A DNA stretch of 64,000 bases, from NCBI GenBank assembly GCA_039889035.1, contig JBDQQY010000004.1, positions 248,001 through 312,000 of the forward strand, read 5' to 3'. The notes under the pieces were generated by a model. It saw only the letters and a list, made by a program, of their open reading frames with translations, was not told the origin of the DNA and did no database searches. Positions 59,346 through 64,000 of this stretch are shown here, piece after piece. The stretch's first letter is position 1; every line of letters begins with the position of its first letter. Source of the DNA: Plantactinospora sp039889035. GTDB lineage: Bacteria; Actinomycetota; Actinomycetes; Mycobacteriales; Micromonosporaceae. The position numbers were made by a program, and so were the translations under genes.

Positions 59346-59672
59346 GTGAGTCCCCGTCGCAACCGTCCGCGTACCGACGACGCGCCGCCGCTGGACCGTA
59401 CCCGGCTGGAGCGCGGGGTCGGCTCGGTGCAGACCTGGCGGGACGGCGAGTGGCAGGTACGGAACATCCCGGGCAGCGCCGCGACCAAGACGTACCGCTG
59501 CCCCGGCTGCGTCCAGGAGATCCGCCCCGGGGTGGCCCACCTCGTCGCCTGGCCGGCCGACGGGCAGGGCGACCTGACCGACCGCCGGCACTGGCACACC
59601 GGCTGCTGGCGGGCCCGGGACCGGCGCGGCCCGGGCGTGGAACGCTCGCGCAGCGCCCCCCGCTACGGCTGA
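59346..59672 (+). CDS. Small zinc-ribbon-like protein of unknown function
   Basis: The 108-residue basic protein has a conserved core TKTYRCPGCVQEIRPGVAHLVAWP and DRRHWHTGCWRARDRRGPG. The CPGC pair plus the HWHTGC His/Cys set could bind zinc. Similar small proteins are widespread in actinobacteria, sometimes labelled ATP/GTP-binding without a P-loop; none is visible here. GTG 59346 is chosen over the open frame to 59127 because the conserved part starts shortly after it. Confidence 0.75.
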   Translation: MSPRRNRPRTDDAPPLDRTRLERGVGSVQTWRDGEWQVRNIPGSAATKTYRCPGCVQEIRPGVAHLVAWPADGQGDLTDRRHWHTGCWRARDRRGPGVERSRSAPRYG

Positions 59673-59754
59673 CCGGGCGCCGATCCGAGGGATCTTCGTC
59701 ACGCCGTCCCGGGTTCGCTGCCCTGCCCGGCCGGACCGGGTAAGACTGATCCCT

Positions 59755-60555
59755 GTGAGTACAGCCATCCGCGCCGCCAGCATCCTGCCCGCCCGCCGGG
59801 AGGAGATCGAGCTGCACACCGCCGACGGCCTGCGGCTGGTCGGCGAGCTGGCGCTCCCCGCCGACCGGGACCCGGTCGCCACCCTGGTCTGCCTGCACCC
59901 GCTGCCCACCCACGGCGGGATGATGGACAGCCACGTGTTCCGCAAGGCCGCCTGGCGGCTGCCCGCGCTGGCCGACCTCGCGGTGCTCCGCTTCAACACC
60001 CGGGGCACCAGCAGCGTGCGCGGCACCAGCGAGGGGACCTTCGACGGCGGCGACGCCGAGCGGTACGACGTCGCGGCCGCGATCGAGTACGCGGAGTTCG
60101 CCGAGCTGCCGAACATCTGGTTGCTGGGCTGGTCGTTCGGCACCGACCTGACCCTGCGGCACGGCTGCGACCCGGGAATCGCCGGGGCGATCCTGCTCTC
60201 CCCGCCACTGCGCAGCAGCACCGGGGCCGACCTGGCCACCTGGGCCGAATCCGGCAAGCCGCTGACCGCGCTGGTCCCCGAGTTCGACGACTACCTGCGG
60301 CCGGACGAGGCCCGGCGGCGCTTCGCGGCGGTGCCGCAGGCCGAGGTGGTCGGCGTGCCGGGGGCCAAGCACCTCTGGGTCGGCGACGCCGAGACCGTAC
60401 TCGACGAGGTGGTCCGGCGGGTCAACCCGGCGGTGCCGGTACCGCTGCCGTCGGAGTGGGACGGGCCGATGGAGACCGGCGACGCCAGCGCGTACGCCGA
60501 CCGCACGGTGGCGGCCTTCGCCGACCTGCCGGTGCCGGGCGAGGCGCGGGACTGA
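59755..60555 (+). CDS. Alpha/beta hydrolase (dienelactone hydrolase/lysophospholipase-like)
   Basis: This 266-residue protein has TLVCLHPLPTHGGMMDSHV, LRFNTRGTSSVRGTSEG, the nucleophile motif LGWSFGTD and VPGAKHLWVGD with the likely His. The pattern resembles COG2945-type hydrolases, which cleave esters of unknown identity. GTG 59755 follows AAGACT (59742-59747) by 7 nt with no Shine-Dalgarno, suggesting a leaderless transcript. It is convergent with the glycosyltransferase operon. Confidence 0.85.
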   Translation: MSTAIRAASILPARREEIELHTADGLRLVGELALPADRDPVATLVCLHPLPTHGGMMDSHVFRKAAWRLPALADLAVLRFNTRGTSSVRGTSEGTFDGGDAERYDVAAAIEYAEFAELPNIWLLGWSFGTDLTLRHGCDPGIAGAILLSPPLRSSTGADLATWAESGKPLTALVPEFDDYLRPDEARRRFAAVPQAEVVGVPGAKHLWVGDAETVLDEVVRRVNPAVPVPLPSEWDGPMETGDASAYADRTVAAFADLPVPGEARD

Positions 60556-60564
60556 ACCGAGGGC

Positions 60565-61551
60565 TCAGCCGTCGGTGTCGGTGCTGCCGCGCGGGCCGGG
60601 CGGCACCGGCTCGGTGACCTCCACCGGGGGCAGTCCGGCCGCCGGTGGCCAACCGGCCAGCCAGGTGCGGCGCTGCCGCCAGACCTCCCGCCAGTAGCCG
60701 GCCCGACCGGTCAGCCGGGCCGCGGTCGCCCGGCCGGCGATGCCGATCCGCAGCAGCGTCCGGCCCAGCGCCGCCCGGCCGGGTGCCCAGCGCAACCGCT
60801 GGAAGGTGACCTGACCGCGCAGCAGCATCACCCGCTTGCCCGCACTGGTCGAGGCGGCCCCGCCGACGTGCAGTACCCGGGCCGCCGGCACCAGCACCGG
60901 GCGGGCCCCGAGCGCGGTCGCCCGGAGGCAGAGGTCGAGATCCTCGCTGTACATGAAGTAGTCCGGGGTGAAGCCGCCGAGCTGGCTGAAGAGGGACCGC
61001 CGGACCAGCAGCAGGCAGCCGGAGGCGGCCGGCACCCGGACCGGCGCGGACCGGTCCAGCCAGGGCAGCGCCTCCCGGTTGAAGAGCCGGGACCCGGGGA
61101 ACACCTTGGACAGTCCGGTGGCGAAGCAGGTGAGCGTCCAGAGCGAGGGTGGGCCGAAGACCGAGTGCCCGTCGTCGCTGCCGTCCGCCGCGAGGGTACG
61201 CCCGGCGTAGATGCCGTGCCCGGGCTGGTCCCGGGTGAAGGCCAGCAGTTCGCCGATGACGTTGCCGACCGGTTCGGTGTCCGGGTTCAGCAGCAGCAGC
61301 CAGTCGCCCCGGGCCCGGGACGCGCCGACGTTGACCGCCCGGGCGAAGCCGACGTTGCGGGCCAGCCGGACCACCCGGGCCTCCGGGAAGGCCGCCGCGA
61401 CCGCTGCCGCCGACCCGTCGGTCGAGGCGTTGTCGACCACGATCACCTCGTACGGCTCGGCCGGGCAGGCGGTGCGCAGCGTGGCCAGCGCGGTCAGGAT
61501 CAGCTCGCGGGTCTGGTAGGAGACCACGACCACGCTCACCAGCGGCGTCAC
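60565..61551 (-). CDS. Family 2 glycosyltransferase (rhamnosyltransferase-like)
   Basis: The 328-residue GT-A enzyme has LVSVVVVSYQTRELIL, VIVVDNASTDGSAAAV, ARNVGFARAVNVGASRARGDWLLLLNPD (split), the acidic motif LLNPDTEP and DYFMYSEDLDLCLRA. This is the pattern of WbbL-like rhamnosyltransferases. GTG 61551 overlaps the upstream gene stop by 4 nt; a longer frame to 61620 is not homologous. It is last in a polysaccharide operon. Confidence 0.88.
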   Translation of the reverse strand: MTPLVSVVVVSYQTRELILTALATLRTACPAEPYEVIVVDNASTDGSAAAVAAAFPEARVVRLARNVGFARAVNVGASRARGDWLLLLNPDTEPVGNVIGELLAFTRDQPGHGIYAGRTLAADGSDDGHSVFGPPSLWTLTCFATGLSKVFPGSRLFNREALPWLDRSAPVRVPAASGCLLLVRRSLFSQLGGFTPDYFMYSEDLDLCLRATALGARPVLVPAARVLHVGGAASTSAGKRVMLLRGQVTFQRLRWAPGRAALGRTLLRIGIAGRATAARLTGRAGYWREVWRQRRTWLAGWPPAAGLPPVEVTEPVPPGPRGSTDTDG

Positions 61552-62414
61552 GGCGCCGCTCCGGTCACACCGTCGGCCTCGGCCGGTCCCGGAGCCCGGC
61601 TGGATTCGTCGCGTCCCCACCGGTCACGGACCGCCGGTCGCCGCGCCGCCCCGGCGGCCAGCAGGGTCAACCCGACGTAGCAGACCCCGGCCGGCAGCAG
61701 CCACGGCCGGGGCAGCACCACGTCGACCAGCCAGGAGGTCCGGCGGGCCCGGCGTACCCGGTCGTCGGCGGCGCGCAGGCTGGCGTTGCCGGCCCGGACC
61801 CGGCCGAGCCGGCGCAGCAGGTCGGCGGTGCGCCGGGGGGTGGCCACCACGGTCGCCACCTCGGCCACCTCCCGCTTCTCCGCCTCGGTGAACTGCCCGT
61901 CCAGGAAGAGGTCGTCGGCGACCACGTCGGGAAACCGGCCGAACCGGGCCCGGCCGGCCGCCGACAGCGCGATCGCGCCCCGGCCGAAGAGGGCGTTCCG
62001 GTACGCCGGATGCCGTCCGTTGATCGCGTAGTAGCCGCGTACCAGCAGGGGCCGACCGGTGGTGTCCAGCCGGCGGCGCGGCGCGGCGGCCAGGACCCCC
62101 GGGGCGGCGACCGCGGCGGCCAGCGCGCGGGCCCCGGCGGTGTCCAGGGTGATGTCGGCGTCGAGGTAGATCCGGGGAAAGTCGCGCACCGCCTCGTCGC
62201 CCGCGTTCAGCGCGGCCGGCTTGCCCGGATCGGGCAGTTCCCGCACGGTGACCCCGGGCACCGACCGGGCCACCGCCGCCGTGCCGTCGGTGCAGCCGTT
62301 CGCCACCACGACCACCTCGAACTCGCCCGGCTCCGCGTCGGCGAGCAGGGTCCGCAGGGTCCGGCCGAGCACCGCCGCCTCGTCGTGTGCGGCCACGACC
62401 ACGCTCGTCACCAT
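61548..62414 (-). CDS. Family 2 glycosyltransferase with C-terminal membrane segments
   Basis: This 288-residue protein has VTSVVVAAHDEAAVLGRTL, VVVVANGCTDGTAAVAR, IYLDADITLD (the DxD metal site) and VVADDLFLDGQF. A hydrophobic stretch near 225-250 may anchor it. ATG 62414 overlaps the upstream glycosyltransferase by 7 nt, which indicates tight translational coupling. Confidence 0.87.
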   Translation of the reverse strand: MVTSVVVAAHDEAAVLGRTLRTLLADAEPGEFEVVVVANGCTDGTAAVARSVPGVTVRELPDPGKPAALNAGDEAVRDFPRIYLDADITLDTAGARALAAAVAAPGVLAAAPRRRLDTTGRPLLVRGYYAINGRHPAYRNALFGRGAIALSAAGRARFGRFPDVVADDLFLDGQFTEAEKREVAEVATVVATPRRTADLLRRLGRVRAGNASLRAADDRVRRARRTSWLVDVVLPRPWLLPAGVCYVGLTLLAAGAARRPAVRDRWGRDESSRAPGPAEADGVTGAAP

Positions 62415-63259
62415 GGCGCCCGCCCGGTCAGCGCGAGCCGGATCCGCCGGGTGGCGTTGCGGCGCCGCAGCCGCCAGCCCTGGTATTCCCGCAGGTCGAG
62501 CGGGGCGGCCTGGACCACCCGGGCGGAGTGCCGCATCTGCTGCGTCCACTCCGCCACCGTCGTCACCCCGGTACGCCGGGCCGACAGCGGCCGGCGGGCC
62601 ATGAAATCGGCGTCGGTGCGGTAGATGGTGTGCGGGCTGCGCGGGTCGTCCATGTGGTCCTCGGGCAGGAACGGGTGGTACCAGCCGTTCAACCAGCCGA
62701 GCCGGGCGGCCCGCAGGCACCAGGCGGTGAACGTCTCGTCGCCGGCCAGCGGGCCGACCTGGGCCAGCGTCTCGCGTTTCATCAGATAGCCGCTGCCCTG
62801 CACCCAGTGGTTGCGGAACAGTTGGTGCCCGTTCGGGTAGTCCGCCAGCTTCGCCGCCACCAGCGCCTGGTCGACGTCCTCGGCGGGGAACCGCCAGGTG
62901 CCGATCACCCCGAACCCCGGCACGTCCTGGTGCGCCCCGCGCAGGATGGTCAGCCAGTCCGGGTCGGGCAGGCAGTCGTCGTCCACCTTGCTCAGGTACG
63001 AGCCGGTCGCCTCGCTCCACAGCCAGTTGGTGGGCTCGGTCAGCCCGGCGTTGACCGGGCTCTGCCGGAACCGGTGCACCCGGGGGTGGTGCCGGAGTTC
63101 CTCGACCGCCTCCAGCGTCGGCCGGTCGGTGCCGTTGTGCCAGAGCCACACCCGGGCGTCCGCCGGGCAGGTGTCGAGCAGGTGCGGCAGCGACAGCCGG
63201 ACGTACTCCGGCCGGTCGTACGTGATCATGAGGATGTCGATGCCACCGTCGCCGGTCAT
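62408..63259 (-). CDS. Family 2-like glycosyltransferase
   Basis: This protein of about 283 residues starts IDILMITYDRPEYVRLSLPHLL, with the acidic motif VDDDCLPDPDWL and VQGSGYLMKRETLAQVG, typical of GT2/GT-A enzymes. ATG 63259 is preferred (GGAGG 11 nt upstream); GTG 63271 is an in-frame alternative. It follows the polymerase gene by 58 bp. Confidence 0.83.
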   Translation of the reverse strand: MTGDGGIDILMITYDRPEYVRLSLPHLLDTCPADARVWLWHNGTDRPTLEAVEELRHHPRVHRFRQSPVNAGLTEPTNWLWSEATGSYLSKVDDDCLPDPDWLTILRGAHQDVPGFGVIGTWRFPAEDVDQALVAAKLADYPNGHQLFRNHWVQGSGYLMKRETLAQVGPLAGDETFTAWCLRAARLGWLNGWYHPFLPEDHMDDPRSPHTIYRTDADFMARRPLSARRTGVTTVAEWTQQMRHSARVVQAAPLDLREYQGWRLRRRNATRRIRLALTGRAPW

Positions 63260-63317
63260 CGGACCGCCCACCTCCGCTCGGGTCGACGGAGGTGGCCGCT
63301 GCCCGCGCCCCGCTCCG

Positions 63318-64000
63318 TCATGCCTGCGCCGCCGCCGGCACCGGCTCGGCTTCGTCGGGTTGCCGGACCGGCCGGCCCGACTCGATCCGGTTGGTGCGTT
63401 CCGCCCTGGTCAGCCGCCACAGCGCCCCGGTCAGGCCGAGCAGCACGTGCACCGTGATGAAGAACGTCGTGAAGTACATCGAGTCGAAGGTGAACCCGGA
63501 GACGCCGGCCACCCCGATCGCCACCGCCAGCACCGCTGCCAGGTCCCGGTCCCGGTCCGTACGGGCGAACCGGCGTACCCGGCCGGCGACCACCACTCCG
63601 GAGAGGAAGAAGACGGCGAGCCCGGCCACCCCGATGATGCCGCCCTGGACCAGGGTGGTCAGCCACTGGTTGTCCAGCAGTTGGTAGAGCTCCGGCAGGA
63701 AGGTGCCGACCCCGCGCCCCAGCCAGGGACGCTCCCGGATGAACGGGGCCACGTAGTCGTAGTCCTCGACCCGGGCCTGCACGCTCGGATCGTTCTCCCC
63801 GGCCAGCAGCAACGACTTGATCGCGGCCAGCAGGCCGGGCCGGGCGACCTGGATCAGCGCCGTCAGGAAACAGCCCACCACCAGCACGTTGAAGGTGGTC
63901 CGCAGCGGCCAGACCAGGACGAAGAGCAGGATCGCGGCGCCCAGCGCGAGTACCCCGGTGCGGGACAGCGAGATCGGGATGACCGCGGCCTGGAACATCG
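63318..64000 (-). CDS. O-antigen ligase/Wzy-like polysaccharide polymerase, 5' end outside window
   Basis: The 227 visible residues are the C-terminal part of a polytopic protein. It has SLSRTGVLALGAAILLFVL, a large external loop with RPWLGRGVGTFLPELYQLLDNQWLTTLVQGG (split: RPWLGRGVGTFLPELYQLL) and later helices. This is the Wzy_C/O-antigen ligase signature region. It should polymerise or ligate lipid-linked glycans for capsule or exopolysaccharide. The start lies beyond base 64000. It leads the glycosyltransferase genes on the minus strand. Confidence 0.85.
   Translation of the reverse strand, partial: MFQAAVIPISLSRTGVLALGAAILLFVLVWPLRTTFNVLVVGCFLTALIQVARPGLLAAIKSLLLAGENDPSVQARVEDYDYVAPFIRERPWLGRGVGTFLPELYQLLDNQWLTTLVQGGIIGVAGLAVFFLSGVVVAGRVRRFARTDRDRDLAAVLAVAIGVAGVSGFTFDSMYFTTFFITVHVLLGLTGALWRLTRAERTNRIESGRPVRQPDEAEPVPAAAQA

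Noticed and set aside
1..64000. tRNA, rRNA, riboswitch, integrase or insertion sequence
   Set aside because: No cloverleaf, conserved aptamer core, transposase motif or terminal inverted repeat was recognised by reading; a covariance-model search would be needed to be certain.

Overview
This is a 64 kb chromosomal window from a high-GC actinobacterium, most likely a member of the Micromonosporaceae. That assignment rests on the GC-rich third codon positions, frequent GTG starts, candidate leaderless promoters (TANNNT placed 6-7 nt before the start codon), the order of the F1Fo ATP synthase operon, and NucS. It is an inference from sequence character, not from a database match.

Layout. 1-3220 is the 3' part of a secreted phosphodiester glycosidase/metallophosphoesterase. 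3565-5690 (minus) encodes a two-gene RNA-repair operon closely resembling phage T4: an Rnl1-type RNA ligase followed by a PseT-type 5'-kinase/3'-phosphatase, with degenerate tandem repeats after and between the genes. 5922-15299 is housekeeping: L31, RF1, PrmC, TsaC, a low-molecular-weight phosphatase, a class A PBP and GlyA, interrupted by a GGDEF protein. 15292-26678 is the ATP synthase region (atpI-like, atpZ, B, E, F, H, A, G, D, C, DUF2550). Here atpC is cut off from atpD by a strong terminator and two tandem LytR-CpsA-Psr genes. 26860-31111 carries a methyltransferase, a two-component system, a DedA protein and a VOC protein. 31080-38391 holds PduO, MurA (with Asp in place of the fosfomycin-target Cys), a MarR/FMN-reductase divergon, 3-hydroxybutyryl-CoA dehydrogenase, an ABC exporter, DUF4126 and NucS.

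38396-50702 is accessory. It starts with a truncated winged-helix pseudogene and an AT-rich promoter island, then a three-gene cassette (15-Cys RlpA-like beta-barrel protein without a signal peptide, Tat-exported protein, MauE-like membrane protein). A methyltransferase, an aldehyde dehydrogenase, an FHA protein, a membrane NACHT NTPase, a one-domain GntR regulator, a hydrolase and a two-domain 3-hydroxyacyl-CoA dehydrogenase follow.

50733-59082 (minus) is an array of seven paralogous secreted FG-GAP/VCBS plus Ig-like proteins. Two neighbours share an identical 419-bp tract. Three of the genes, A, E and G, share an 18-bp direct-repeat element (TGTCRGA-N4-GGTCAGC) placed 26-27 bp upstream of a -10 box and about 80-85 bp before the start codon, which points to a dedicated activator. 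The window closes with a small zinc-ribbon-like protein, a hydrolase and the end of a polysaccharide cluster (three family-2 glycosyltransferases and an O-antigen ligase-like polymerase) on the minus strand.

The strongest candidates for an under-described system are the seven-paralog secreted array with its shared promoter element, the Cys-rich beta-barrel/Tat/MauE cassette, and the T4-like RNA-repair operon. No tRNA, rRNA, CRISPR array, insertion sequence or integrase was recognised.
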